64,000 bases of DNA from Oscheius dolichura (lineage: Eukaryota; Nematoda; Chromadorea; Rhabditida; Rhabditidae): assembly GCA_932521035.1 (NCBI GenBank), contig OW051493.1, forward strand, positions 5,890,001 through 5,954,000, read 5' to 3'. The translations under genes were made by a program, and so were the position numbers. Below are positions 25,230 to 36,368 of this stretch, piece after piece. The notes under the pieces are model-generated. The model had not been told where the DNA came from, searched no databases, and saw only the letters and a program-made list of their open reading frames with translations. Numbering within the stretch: the first letter of the stretch is position 1; every line of letters begins with the position of its first letter.

Positions 25230-25753
25230 TCACTTCTTCTTCCGTTGGGTGTGTCGGCCGACCAGGTGGCGCTGAAGGAACTTCTCGCTGATGAAGATCT
25301 TCTGGCACGCCTCGCACTAAAGACACTGGTTACCGTAATCCCAGGGGGACACCTTGAAGAAGCTCCAACTCGGTGTGGAGAGGATCTCCCGGGTCAGTTC
25401 CTGCTGCATTGCCTTCAGCTGGCGGTTCTTCTCCTGGAGATTTTTCTTATCCGCGACGAGTTGTTGTTGGGTTGACTGAAACGGGGATGTCTAGGTGACA
25501 CCCGAGGCCAACCAGAAGGTGCCCAATTAGGAGTCGGGATATCTTTAGCAACTGGGGCATTCGCCTCTTGGCCTCCTCGCTGTCCAGGTTTTCTTCCATG
25601 ATTACCGGCAGGGCATTTTGAAGTGCTTCGAACAACGGGACACGGCTGTCGACCAACGGCTCGCAGAGTGAATCTGACACCCAGAACTAGTACGACCGGG
25701 GAAACAAACAAACCGACGGCCTCCCAGGCGTTCTTCCTCGAAGGGGGTTCCAT
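25230..25753 (-). CDS. Short DZIP1-like protein: helical N-terminus, coiled coil, C-terminal C2H2 finger
   Basis: ATG at 25753 begins MEPPSRKNAWEA, then after an intron DSLCEPLVDSRVPLFEALQN. The hydrophobic helix QLLKISRLLIGHLLVGLG resembles the N-terminal helix of DZIP1 proteins (Q-L-x-R-L-x-Q-L-I-I-E-Y-L-L). A coiled coil follows (QQLVADKKNLQEKNRQLKAM), then after a last intron a single C2H2 finger (CEACQKIFISEKFLQRH-LVGRH). It ends in TQRKKK-stop at 25230. DZIP1/Iguana proteins act at the basal body and in ciliogenesis and Hedgehog signalling. The order helix, coiled coil and finger fits, but the protein is only about 150 residues, with the long C-terminal coil absent. The low overall similarity makes this a fold-level assignment. 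Confidence 0.55.
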
Positions 25754-26078
25754 AGTCGAGGGGAATTAGAAGAGACTGACTGCCCCTCCGGTGACAGCAC
25801 CCGGTTACCGAGGAAACGGCTCAAGCAGATGGCATATCGACGGCTGAAAACGGCTGAACGCATAATAGGCAGGGGATGGAACCACCTGTTTGGGCACCGA
25901 GAGGAAACGGCAGAAAACTTATGACAAAACTTTTGATGGAAGGGAACTTTGCCTATGGAAATGCCCTCGTTGGCTAGCAGACTACATTCCGCTGATCACC
26001 AATTGATCGGGTCTGTTTATCAGAAATCAACAGCCAAGAGATAAGACCTCAAAACAACTCTGCTTCCTTGAGTCGGTC
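25754..26078. other. Divergent promoter region
   Basis: This short intergenic segment lies between a minus-strand and a plus-strand gene. No open frame is convincing; it should hold the promoters of both. Confidence 0.4.
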
Positions 26079-26676
26079 ATGTTACGAGTTCTTTGTGTCG
26101 TCCTCCTGGCGGCCTTCGTCTATTCCAGCAATCCCAGTTTCGCTGACAATATTCTGACCCGATCGACGAGTGCCAAGGGCATCCTCAAATGTGGAAATGA
26201 ACCAGCCAAAGGAGCCCATGTCCGGCTCTACAGGAACCATACCGAGAGTTTGTTTATTCCCTGATCTAATAGAAGAGTCCCTTGTTCAGAGATAGAAGAT
26301 CTCCTGGATGCCACGACCACTTCAGACGACGGCTCCTTCTCCCTCGAAGGTAGACCCCCGCTTTCTTGTGCCTCATTCCGCTTCAGGAGACACTGCCGGC
26401 CGGGCCCAGAACGAGACCAACATTGATCCGACACTTCGTTTTTACCATAAATGTGACGTGGACGACAAGAAGGTTCCTCTCTTCATTTCCTCATAAATAA
26501 GTCATCGGCAGAACGAGTACCGCAAGTTCGCCCTCCGCTACAACCACACCTACGTGACCCTGGGCCGTGTCTCCCGTCGGGCCTTCGATGCCGGCACCCT
26601 CAATCTGCAGATCATCTACCCCAAAGAGGAGAAGGACAAGAAGTTCGAGGTACTCAAGCCGACCAAGAAGCAGTAG
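26079..26676 (+). CDS. Transthyretin-like (TTL/TTR-52 family) secreted protein
   Basis: This is a nematode-specific secreted protein of the transthyretin-like family, with a beta-sandwich fold used in extracellular binding (for example of lipids or corpse surfaces). The signal peptide is MLRVLCVVLLAAFVYSSN. After it come the family blocks AKGILKCGNEPAKGAHVRLY, NHTEIEDLLDATTTSDDGSF, DTAGRAQNETNIDPTLRFYH then KCD, RKFALRYNHTYVTLGR and FDAGTLNLQIIYPKEEKDKK. The stop is at 26676. It has four exons with introns of about 40 nt. The cysteine pair expected for the fold (KCG and KCD) is present. A second TTL gene lies at 50486-51021. Function beyond family level is unknown. Confidence 0.93.
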
Positions 26677-26762
26677 GATTCATTAAATATGTCGCGAATA
26701 TGTTCAAATGGGGGAAACAACTAAAAAAGAGATCACAGAGTAGGCTGATTGTACAGATCCGT

Positions 26763-27109
26763 TCACTTGTTGTCACCCTTGTCGTCGGCCTTCTTGTCCG
26801 CGTCATTCTCCTAATTCGGCAGATTACTTTGCAAGGAGAGACGACTCACCGGAATCTCGGCGGCAGCCGTCATTTTTAGCTTGGAGAGGATTGGAGCGGC
26901 GGGATGACGCATGGTGTCTGCCTGAATAAGTGGCGAGGATGACGGCGGTTACCCGGGGGCAAACCTGTGAGAAACGCCGAATATTGGAAGGGAGGAGGTG
27001 GAGAGGATTGGTCTCGATGGTGAGCGAGTGGCGGTGGCTGAAAAGGACCGTAAGAAAAAGTAAAATTACGGCATTACCCCATGTTAGGCTGCTCCTGCTT
27101 GGATGCCAT
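26763..27109 (-). CDS. Small charged protein, unknown
   Basis: A four-exon model gives about 75 residues: MASKQEQPNMG, HRHSLTIETNPLHLLPSN then IRRFSQ, ADTMRHPAAPILSKLKMT then AAAEIP, and the acidic/basic end ENDADKKADDKGDNK-stop at 26763. Each join has a GT donor (GTAATG, GTTTGC, GTGAGT) and a CAG/TAG acceptor, and phases agree. There is no signal peptide and no membrane helix. It is close to and convergent with the TTL gene (86 nt between stops). I do not recognise the family; conservation in relatives would decide whether it is real. Confidence 0.5.
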
Positions 27110-29022
27110 CTTCCCCGTGTCTTCGTCTAAAAACTATCCTCTATAATAATAAAGCAGAAAAGAGGAAGAGTGTCTGCGGGAGAAGAGACACTTTGCCAGA
27201 CAAACTGCTAGAGATATTCAGAAGAGAAACAGCCAAAGAAATAATTTGGATTCTACGACGACGTGTCAAGTTGTTTTGGGACCCGGGGTGGGGCGGATCG
27301 GATAACAAGCCGAAGATCGCCGAAGGCTTCATTCATGGAAATAAAGGCTATGCTTTCATTGGCGATCTATAGGACTCTAGGCGCAATTTGGGACGAGCAC
27401 AGACTGTTCCGTCTATTGTGGACGAGTGGAACCGATACAGAACGGCTCAGCCTCGTCTACTAGCGGTCTGCTCTCTTGTCGTTCTCTTTGCTACCTTCCG
27501 TAAACAGGGATAACCGCTTTTGTCGCGACTCTTTTCCTCGTTGGAACACCACGAAGGGAAGTAGTCGAGATACAGCCGTGGTGGTTTTATTATTAAGGGT
27601 CTCGCGATAACATTCCATAGGGCATGGCAGAGAGGCTCGAAGAACGGTCAACGGCAAATAGCCAAGTTCGAGAATAGCCGGGAAATGAGCAGGCGACAAG
27701 AATAGAAGTGCGAAGGATGAGACTAATAGAGGGATCAGGTCGAAGGGAAGCGTATCAATAGACTTAATTAATCATTCGAGGGAAGAGTCCACCGGGAGTA
27801 ATGCTCCTCTAATCCGGGCTATAGCCAGTCAGTCGATCGGGTTTCGAGTTTTTTGCCCACCTCACTGACGTGTCGCTAATATAAGTAGGCGTGTAGACAA
27901 ACACCCTTTTATGGAAACTTCTCACGCTCCACCTGGGACAACCTTATTACGGGGGCCACCTCCTGCTGGAGACAAAGGAACGGTCTGTCGACCAGCGGGA
28001 AAGGCCGGGCTGAATCAGCCAACCCTGCCCTGGGGCTCCTCCTCGGCCTAATGAAGTTTCCTGCCCACATATCAACACAGCACGACGTGAGGAGCTGACC
28101 ACGGCTCTTGTTAGGCGGCCGAGAGATGTTTGGACCGTCGGGGGAAGTCGCCCTTAGGAGACAGAGTTTACCACAAAAAATTGAAAACCCGAAAACAGGA
28201 TAAGTAGAAATTACGAAGACGGTCAGGGCTCAGGAATCAGCTATTCAAGAAATTACTCGTGGCTGCCGAGGCGCGGCTAATCCGTACAGATCGAAAGGGC
28301 GAGCCGGCCTCAACAACGGGAGACACGGGGAAAATAAGTAAATCGGACAGGAAATGCACATTACGAGGGACTCCAGGAATAACTCCGAAAACAGAACTTT
28401 GCTGCTGGGAGCACCTGACAAGATTAGAAAAAGAAACCAGCGCGGATTAGCCGTGCTTTGTAGGGATTCACTACGGTGAAACGGGCGAAGACATATTCTG
28501 GAAGGAGGGGCACACGGGGCAGGAAAAGTCTGTGTCTATTCAGAGAGAAGCCAACTAGGGAGACTATTTTCATGGGTACGAACGAGATTCACGGGAAGCT
28601 ATGCAGAGGAAATGCGTAACAGGATATAAGGAAGAAGCCCGGGACGAGATCCCATGTGAGAAGCCTCTCCTCCTCGAAGACCTAGTCTGAACAGGAAAGT
28701 GGAGGATGGTCCCGTCTGGAAGTAGTCAGCCATAATGGACCGACTCTCGGACTCCGGCTGAATAGGCGCCTTCATGACCCTATTATGAGTCTATGGATTG
28801 GCTGAGCAGAGGGGTTTCTCCGGATTTCCTGTGGAGTGACTTCGATTTGGGTGAAGATGTTACCTGCCCTCGCCGGAATAGGAAGTTTATCCTCGGCGGC
28901 GACGGCTGTTGATCTAGCTCCCGTACTGTTGATCCGTTGTGACTCAGCGCACGGTCTTTTTAACGCGAGCCGCCTCGGGGCCGAGAGATTCCGACCACGA
29001 GTCAACTTACCTTTTCCGCCTT
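27110..29022. other. Gene-poor spacer of about 1.9 kb
   Basis: No coding frame with splice support is seen. The last part, near 28,980-29,022, contains a pyrimidine stretch (CTTTTCCGCCTT) just before the next start codon that may be a trans-splice or promoter region. Confidence 0.45.
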
Positions 29023-30817
29023 ATGTCCGACTGCAAGAAGGTTCCTCTCGATGCTCAGTTCGCCGAGGCCGCCTCGGCTTCAAGTAAGGTTTCCCCTCTT
29101 CCCAGAACACTGCTATGTTTAGTCCAAACTAATTGGAAGGCCATCTACATAGCAGGAATTGTTTCCTTTTTGGCAGCCGTAGAAAATACAGTGACGGGAA
29201 TGGCAGAGTGGCCATATATGCATCAGATAGACAACGAGGCGACCTCCTCCTTCTTCGGGATCGCCTCCTCCATCTCCAAATGGGGACACGTCGTCTTCTC
29301 CATCCTCTTCTCCTTCTGGACATACAAAACACAGACTGTGAGGTGGGAGACAACATAATAATGGATCACTTCCTCTTTCAGGACACAGCTGATCCTTGGC
29401 AGGATCCTGGCCTTCCTCGGCTGCTGTGTCTATCTCTCCGTCGAGTTCCTCCCAACTGGCCGACGATATCTCATGCTAGCCTGTTACTGTATCTTCTCTA
29501 TAGCTGCCAGTAAGTCTTCCCCCAGTTCATCCACCCATGTCCTCCCTAGGCAGTGCCGTCATCCTCCGTGTCTACCTCGTCCTCGTCAGTTCGGAAGAGG
29601 ATCGCTCTCGTGCCTTTGCCACCACTGCCCTCTCCGGCATGCTCTCCATCATTATTGGCCCAGGTTTCCCCGTTTCCACTCTTTCATTTACCCCTAGTTT
29701 AGTTATTCAACTGATCTTCTCCAGCATCTCCTACCCAGGATTTCAAATCATACCCGGTCTGCGGTTCCATCTCTACTCGGCCCCCATTTGGCTGGCCACC
29801 ATAACCAACATCTTCTCCGTCTTCTTCATCTACTACGCCCTAGAGGAGATGCCCCAAAAGGAGAAAAAGATCAAGGGTACGTCTGTTTTGTGTTCCTTTC
29901 AAAGAGAGAGTTTAGAAAAGGACGAGTTCGACTATTCCATGGAAGCGGTGAAGAAGAGGGTCAAGAAGATTCGTGCCCTCGATGTCTCGTGGTACCTGGT
30001 CGTACTGTGTCTAATCGAAAAACTGGTAATGAGTCTGTCGCCGGCCACCCTGGGGACGTGGGTACAGCTTGGGAAGAGAATAGAGGAGGGCCTTCAGGGT
30101 TGGATCACCTATCTTTATGGCTACTTTCGGTTGGAATGGGGAGAAGACCGTCCGCATTACCTCGATAACAATGGGCGCCGTCGGTATACTGTCAATCTTC
30201 GTAGCCGTCCTATTTATGGCCACTAAACTTTCGACTTGGTTTGTTTTTCACTCCGCAGAGGGTAAGGGTTGATTTATAGGGTGCCGGCTCGGTGTTGCTT
30301 CCTCATCGGCGTCTGTATTTCTATTTTTATGTACGTGTCCTCGTACCCCTACCCGCAGACGAGTCACATACTTCCGGAATACAATGCCACGAGCAGGACC
30401 GGCTGTAATCCCCTGGAGTATGACTGGTGCGAGACGGGCAGGGGGACGTGGCCCATTGTCTTCATCCCGGTAGTCATCGGGGTCATGGGGTTGGCCATGC
30501 CCATGTCTCAGATTTCCCTGGACACCATCTACTCGAAGGTGGTCAACAACGCCGACCAGGTATACCCCAGAAGGGGGAAGGATAATATTGCCGCCTTTTC
30601 AGAGTATCATGCAGGGACTGGTCGTGGTGGCCGAGGATCTGATAATGGTCGTCGGACCCCTCTATGCCGCGTAAGCATCTCCTTTACATCTCTAATTCTG
30701 TCCAGGATTATGTTCTCCTCCTTCGGACAGGGTCTCCTCTGGATATGCAACGGAGCCATCACCCTAGTCGGCATCCTCTTCTGGCTGGCCTTCTTCCCCC
30801 GCCTCTCCTTCTACTGA
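29023..30817 (+). CDS. MFSD8/CLN7-like major facilitator transporter
   Basis: This is a major facilitator superfamily membrane protein of the MFSD8 (CLN7) group, lysosomal or endosomal in animals. It starts MSDCKKVPLDAQFAEAAS. Then come TM1 (WKAIYIAGIVSFLAAVENTV), the MFSD8-type block MAEWPYMHQIDNEATSSFFG then IASSISKWGHVVFSILF, TLILGRILAFLGCCVYLSVE, SSAVILRVYLVLVSSEEDRS then RAFATTALSGMLSIIIGP, and PIWLATITNIFSVFFIYYAL. A cytosolic linker (EFDYSMEAVKKRVKKIRA) follows. The C-terminal half carries a luminal loop with a Cys pair (NATSRTGCNPLEYDWCETG) as in MFSD8, then IYSKVVNNADQ/SIMQGLVV and the last TM, ending FFPRLSFY-stop. In-phase splicing explains all apparent frame breaks, including a 16-nt shifted acceptor near 29,390 (CACAG before CTGATC). 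There is a potential N-glycosylation site in the loop (NATS). Transport substrate is unknown. Confidence 0.88.
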
Positions 30818-30838
30818 TCCTCAATTTTATTCGTGTCA

Positions 30839-32004
30839 CTATACAAATGTCGCCTTCTTTTGGGCGAATGCCCCAGTAGGATGGTTTCCAAAAGTGAAGG
30901 TTCCCGGTCCTACGGCCATGTTCTTCCCGTGGATATCGGCTTTTTTGCCGCCCCAGTTCACATCGGAACGAGATCCGCCGACACTTCCTGGCTGAAGAGA
31001 GATGTATAGAATACAGGGAGAAGATACAGTACCTTGAAAGTGGAAGACGACGGGTTCCTGATCTCCAACTTGGCACCAAGGTCCTGGGTGTAGAGTCTTT
31101 TTTGCTTATTTGTCGATGATGGGACAGAGTGGACTGTTTCCATTTTAGACGAGCGGATGGCCTCTTTCTTCATCGGCGTCTTCGTGACCTTTGTCCCTCT
31201 CATCAACATCTCCATGGGCATTGGCGGCTTGTCGGTGCCTGGGTCTTCGATGCCCACCACACTCCCTATGCCCTTCTGTCCCGGCTGCTGGCGTCGAGTC
31301 CTTGACAAGAATAGTTATCGAAAGTTTAAAATGCTACCTGCTGTGCACGCCGTTAAACATGAGAACCCGAGAAATGATGGTCGCGTTGGTACCGGGAATC
31401 GTCTTCGCGCCCTCTTCGAATACCTCCCATCCTTCGGGGAGACCGGCAACATTCACCTGAACAAGGGATGGCCGGAATCGACGGCCTCTACCTTCTTCCC
31501 TTTTGGCGGCTCCACTTTGTTCTTCTCTGCCTTCAGAAATCCACTCGGCTTGGGGACTTTATCACAGTCGGGCATTCCCATTGCCCCACATGTCTGAACC
31601 CTGTTGATCTTCCCTGGAGGGGCCCTACCGTCTCTCTGTAGAACACGGAACTGCCCGACTTGGCACACTGGTAGAGGATGTTGTCCTTGACAAAAGACTG
31701 GCCCGGATCCATGGATTCGTTCTTCTCCGTCCGGCATCCCTCAATCGAGTAGACCCCGTACTTCTGGCACTTGTAGCGGAGATTCTTAATTTCGAAACTC
31801 TCTCCCTCCTTGTATTTTTTCCCGTTTTTATCGCACTCTAAAGGGGTATTTACTGTCTTTTTCTGTATAAAACGAGCCTTTTGGAAGCGTGTCCAGGACG
31901 GAGAGGATAGAGGCGGTGTCATTCACTGGCAGGCCAATAACCTGCATGGCCGGCGCCGCACAGGCCGCCGGGAGGGCGAGGAAGACGAACAGCAGGAGTC
32001 GCAT
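30839..32004 (-). CDS. MIG-18-like secreted protein (fibronectin type I-like repeats), with C-terminal extension
   Basis: The signal peptide is MRLLLFVFLALPAACA (start at 32004). After a probable GC-AG intron (31877-31838) come two cysteine repeats of the MIG-18/Fn1-like type: CDKNGKKYKEGESFEIKNLR then YKCQKYGVYSIEGCRTE, followed by MDPGQSFVKDNILYQCAKSG. Then come TCGAMGMPDCDKVPKPSG and VNVAGLPEGWEVFEEGAKTI. MIG-18 family proteins are extracellular matrix factors in gonad migration. The exon ending NGVHSR joins in phase to a downstream frame through an AAG acceptor (TTGTCAAG). That frame runs through METVHSVPSSTNKQKRLYTQ and finally NWGGKKADIHGKNMAVGPGT before TAG at 30839. This last part could instead be a separate 85-residue gene starting at 31143. 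The stop lies only 21 nt from the stop of the MFSD8-like gene on the other strand. Confidence 0.7.
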
Positions 32005-32461
32005 CACGGACGACAGTAGGAATGGGAAGAGTACGAATGGAAAAACAATGAGGGGCGTCTTTTCTAATTGTGTAATGATATGAAAACACTCCCAAAACTG
32101 GAATTCAAAGAAGCCTTGCCCCTGTTTATATGGCATACTCGGCTCTACTGTAGTAATTCTTGAACGGAAAGAGGCACTCTTATAGATAGGAGATCTGGTG
32201 GCCCTTCTCACAGAATCCTGAAGCCATAGGACAACGACCGCCTCGCTCTTCTTCCCATCCTCCGAATATCCCCAGGTACATCTATTGGCCCAAGAAGAAT
32301 GGCATCTGGTTCATACTCCAAAATGTTACCCGAGTCTACATTATCCTGACAATAAATGTGTCCCCTCGTTTTCCGGACACGGGGGCGACGGCACTCGACG
32401 CGAGTGTAAAAGCAAACTTCGTATCCGAGGAGTGCGCGACAGTTCCCCTCAGCCAGCCACC
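32005..32461. other. Divergent promoter region
   Basis: Between the minus-strand MIG-18-like gene and the plus-strand troponin C gene. Several short frames are present but none has coding support. A pyrimidine-rich stretch precedes the troponin start codon (TCAGCCAGCCACC). Confidence 0.4.
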
Positions 32462-33379
32462 ATGGTAAGCATCCTCCTGTTACTGTCGCTTTCACCCCTT
32501 CCAACCCACGCGAGATGCCCCAAATATCAGAATATTCCAGGGAGACGTTGTAGCCGATGCCTTGGAGCAGCTTACCGCCGAGCAGATCGAACGTATGTCC
32601 GACTCCTCCCGAGTAAAAGACCTCCATTTCAGAGTTCCGTAAATATTTCAACATGTTCGACAAAGAGAATAAGGGATACATCCGGGCTACCCAGGTATCT
32701 CCTCCTCCCCGCTGGTCATCCTCCCCCTTCAGGTCGGCCAGATCCTCCGTACCATGGGACAGGCCTTCGAGGAGCGTGACTTGAAACAACTGATCAAGGA
32801 ATTCGATGCTGACGGTTTGAACAATTCGATGGGTCTCGAAACGAAGGGGTTCAGGTTCGGGAGAGATTGAATTCGAGGAGTTCGCGGCGATGGTTGCCAA
32901 CTTCGTGGTGAACAATGACAACGATGAGGGACTCGAGGAGGAGCTCCGCGAGGCCTTCCGCCTCTACGACAAGCAGGTAACCGGGCTATCGGAGAAAAAC
33001 CAATCAATCCCTTCAAAATCGCCGAATATTTGCTCTGGGGGGCTCTTAGCCGCTGCTGGTAGCGGGCAGATCAGGCGACAGGCCACAGTTGTTATGCGAG
33101 ACTCCGAGTAAACGGAATCTGTCAATATGTCCCGAGGAAATGCGTATTAACCGGGAGGAAGTGGCCGTCTTTCAGGGAAACGGCTACATCAACGTGTCTG
33201 ACCTCCGTGACATCCTCCGCGCCTTGGACGACAACGTGAGCGAGGATGAGCTGGACGAGATGATCCAGGAGATTGACCAGGACGGCTCACAAACCGTTGA
33301 CTTTGACGGTTTGTCTCCTCCTCTCCGCGGCTAGTATCCTCCCGTTTCAGAGTTCATGGAGATGATGTCCGGCGAGTAA
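32462..33379 (+). CDS. Troponin C (invertebrate TNC type)
   Basis: This is the muscle calcium sensor of the troponin complex on thin filaments. Exon 1 is only the ATG, followed directly by GTAAGC. Then come GDVVADALEQLTAEQIE, EF1 region RKYFNMFDKENKGYIRATQ, VGQILRTMGQAFEERDLKQL, EF2 FDADGSGEIEFEEF, the linker NDNDEGLEEELREAFRLYDK, EF3 YDKQGNGYINVSDLRDIL, and EF4 IDQDGSQTVDFDEF, ending FMEMMSGE-stop. EF1 has lost calcium-binding residues (K and Q at positions 5 and 12). EF2 and EF4 look functional; in EF4 the usual Gly at position 6 is Gln. This degenerate first site is typical of invertebrate troponin C. The GQ-rich helices match worm TNC-2/PAT-10. It has seven small exons, with introns of about 40-170 nt. 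Function as a troponin is well supported; which tissue cannot be read. Confidence 0.92.
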
Positions 33380-34349
33380 CGTCTCCTCCCCGCCACCCGT
33401 GCCTCTTTTCTGCCTCCCACTTTTTCGTAGATTTGTCACCGAAAATCTGTCTTGCTGTATGATAAATCTGGTGTCGATTCGTCTCCTCGATAATGCCGTC
33501 CTCGTGTAATTCTCAAATGACACGCAAATCTCCTTGATGGGATTTTCTTCCGAAAAAATTCCGACTCTAATGAGGAGCCGCTGAGACAGAAAAAAGAGCA
33601 ATTATTGGAGACGGAAGTACATTGGACGAGGAGAGGAAGGCGGGATGAAAGAGTGCTCATAAAATGGAAGAGATTGATGTCAGCACGGCAATTAGTCCCT
33701 GTGGAAAAGAAGAAACACGAAAAACACCGGAAGGACGGGAAAAGGACAAGCGATCACCTTGTTTTGCCCGGGGGATCCCCTTTGGGCCTTCCTCCCCCCC
33801 GAAATAGGACGACATCTATCAGACAAAGGGTGGGGGGATCCCTGTTTTGAAATGGAAACTCTTGCTGGGTGGGTTTGTCCGGGAATAGGTAAGGGACTCT
33901 CCCGGGAAGCGTCGAATTTCAGGGGGAGGGGGGCCTTTGACCGGCCCGAGCGCCCCTGTACCTGTGATTGGCAGCCACTGCCATAAAAGATTCATACACA
34001 TTTTCGGATTGAAATTTTGACGGGACCTGCCCCAGTTTGCCAGAATTTTAGATTACTCGCCCCCTAGGTGTCTTCCTTATTTTTAAGGCCCTCATCAATC
34101 GCTATATGTGAAATGATTTAGATGGCCATAACGGGAGAGAGACACGGCCATCTGCATCTGTTCCTCCCCTCCTGGGCACACCTCGGGGACAGGATGAGTA
34201 GCGTCTCCTCCTCCCCGTCCTCCTCTCCTTTCACTAGCTTATCCTTCCTTTTAAGTGTCTGTTTTATATCCAGCCATTGTCAACGCTGTCACATGTGGAA
34301 TAGTTCCTAGCCCCGCCCCCGGACGACAATCAAGGCCAACCTCAGACGG
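33380..34349. other. Spacer between two EF-hand genes
   Basis: About 970 nt with no supported exon except that the calmodulin-like gene may begin here with an unseen first exon. The acceptor TTCCTAG precedes the in-frame stretch leading to its first EF-hand. The region is pyrimidine-rich on the plus strand between 34,150 and 34,260. Confidence 0.4.
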
Positions 34350-36083
34350 ATGGAGACCATCCCCGAGAGCGAACTCCGCGAGGTCTTCGAGGAATTCGAC
34401 AAGAATGGCGACGGCCGCATCACCAAGGAGGAGCTCCAGGTAGGCCGTGCACCCTCCTCCTCCCCTCCCCCTTAACTTGTTGTCTCGTTCCCGGATAATT
34501 CTCATTTTCAATTTGGACTCAATTTGTTCTCCTCGCTGTCTGTTCCTCTCTTTTCTCCGTCCCCGTCTGTTCCCAAAAATGTTAAATTGGCTGCAAACGA
34601 CATCAAACTTCAGGGGGATGGTCGCTGCAAACAATACCCCCTAGAAGAGCCACTAAATGGGATGTCTTCGCCGGGAAAATATACCTCGCGGAAATTGTGA
34701 AAACAACTTTTATCCCGGGAAAAGGCTCCTTTGTCGTCTGCCACAACAGAATATTCTAGTCGTCATCCTTATGGTACACGGTCGAGACTGCCAAATATGG
34801 TCAGGGGACCCGGCCAAAGACCAATTTATGCAGCACATCAGCCCTGATTGATACCTCACGGGCTCGATCTCTCGAGCCGATCAGTATGCATCGAATCAGG
34901 GGGAAGACAGCCCCTGGAGAGCAGTTACAAGCGGCACTTCCCCCTTGAAGACGGCAGGGGATTAGTCATCTGGGGGTCCATTACGGGCACAATTCCATTG
35001 GTCGAAGGGGCCCCGGTCATCCCGCGAATCACAGCTACCCAGCAACATGGGACACCCCGAAATTTATGGCCTTTCATGGCTATAATTTCAAAATCTCGAT
35101 GACAGCCGATGACGTCCGGGGAGAGATATTTTTGGAGAGGATAATGTTATTCGGAGGGGTGACTCGGGGGATCAAGTAGAACATGGGGAGGATACTCTCT
35201 CCTCCAGGGGGATCACATTCCCACGGCCTCCTTATCCCAAAGAGAAACACCCGGCCCCCGTCTCTATTTTATCTTTTTTCCCTGTTATAAACGGCCAATT
35301 TTCAGATTGCCCTGGTCCAATTGGGCGAAAAGCCAAACACGGCCAAGGTAGAAGCACTCGTGAGGCAGGCCGACACCGACGGTACGTTCTGGGGCCATCC
35401 TCCCACGAGGAGACGCCGGGATGAGTAAAGTCCAGAGATGAAAGTTTACGGCCGATGGCCAGAAGACGTAATAATAGCTCCCCTCGGAGGCCGCTCTCAT
35501 CATCCCCTCTTGTAATAGATGGCTGGCCCCTTACCGTATCCCTGTGTTGATATGGGATTAGGCCCTGGTCGGCCGGGACTGGCCGCATTTGTGAAGTGAT
35601 TATTGGGTTAGGGAGACATCTGGATTGGGTCCTGACCAAACATAAACACACGGAGACATGTGTTTATTTCCGTTGTCGTTTTTCACTACTCAGGGACCAT
35701 GCTCTATCTTGTTGGGAGAGATGGCCCCGGGGGACGCCATCTCCACTACGCAATAGTAACGAGGTTATTTCAGGTGACGGATGTATAGAGATCGACGAAT
35801 TCCTGAACGTTTTGAGGAAGCAAATGATGAACCCGCGAGAAGAGAAAGAACTCCGAGACGTCTTCAACGTGTTCGACGGCAATCGCGACGGATTCATTTC
35901 CACAGCAGATCTTGTCAGTGTCATGTCCTCTCTGGGTGAAAAGCTGAGTGAGAATGATGCAAAAGAGATGATAGGGCAAGGCGATTATGACCGAGATGGC
36001 AAAATCGACTTCTACGGTAAGTCGATGGTGTTTATCATGAGCTGCCTTCAGAATTTGCAATGATCATCAAGAACAGATCCTAA
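34350..36083 (+). CDS. Calmodulin-like four-EF-hand protein
   Basis: This is a calcium-binding regulator of the calmodulin superfamily. It starts METIPESELREVFEEF (ATG at 34350; an upstream exon is possible because the frame is open 5'). EF1 is FDKNGDGRITKEEL and EF2 ADTDGDGCIEIDEF. After the linker RKQMMNPREEKELRDVFN come EF3 FDGNRDGFISTADL and EF4 GDYDRDGKIDFYEF, with the end FAMIIKNRS-stop at 36083. Positions 1, 3, 5 and 12 are mostly preserved in all four loops; EF3 ends in Asp at position 12. Length is about 150 residues, as in calmodulin. It has long introns (34441-35305 and about 35381-35774) by local standards. It lies directly downstream of troponin C in the same orientation, possibly a distant tandem pair. 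Confidence 0.85.
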
Positions 36084-36368
36084 TCATCAACTGAAACACT
36101 ATCATGCTGAATATATCCCCATTGCATTTCAATAATGTACTTATGTGTAATAAAGATATACCTGATTACTCTACGAGGTGTGTTTCCAAGAAATAGTCAG
36201 GATCCTGTAAAGTTAATGATATTGTTATAAAAAGGATTGCACGTTCGCGATGAGAATAGTTTCACAAGTACCCATAAAATTTAACAAAAACTAACATTTA
36301 TTTGAGTAACCTATGATCACTAAACAATATTACCCGTAATAGTAAAAAATAAAAAAATAAAACCCCGT
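36084..36368. other. Convergent 3' spacer
   Basis: A plausible poly(A) signal AATAAA near 36,148 serves the calmodulin-like gene. The remainder is AT-rich and empty. Confidence 0.4.

Noticed and set aside
29360-29410. Frameshift in the MFSD8-like gene
   Set aside because: Using the second acceptor (CACAG before CTGATC) instead of the first gives a continuous transmembrane protein.
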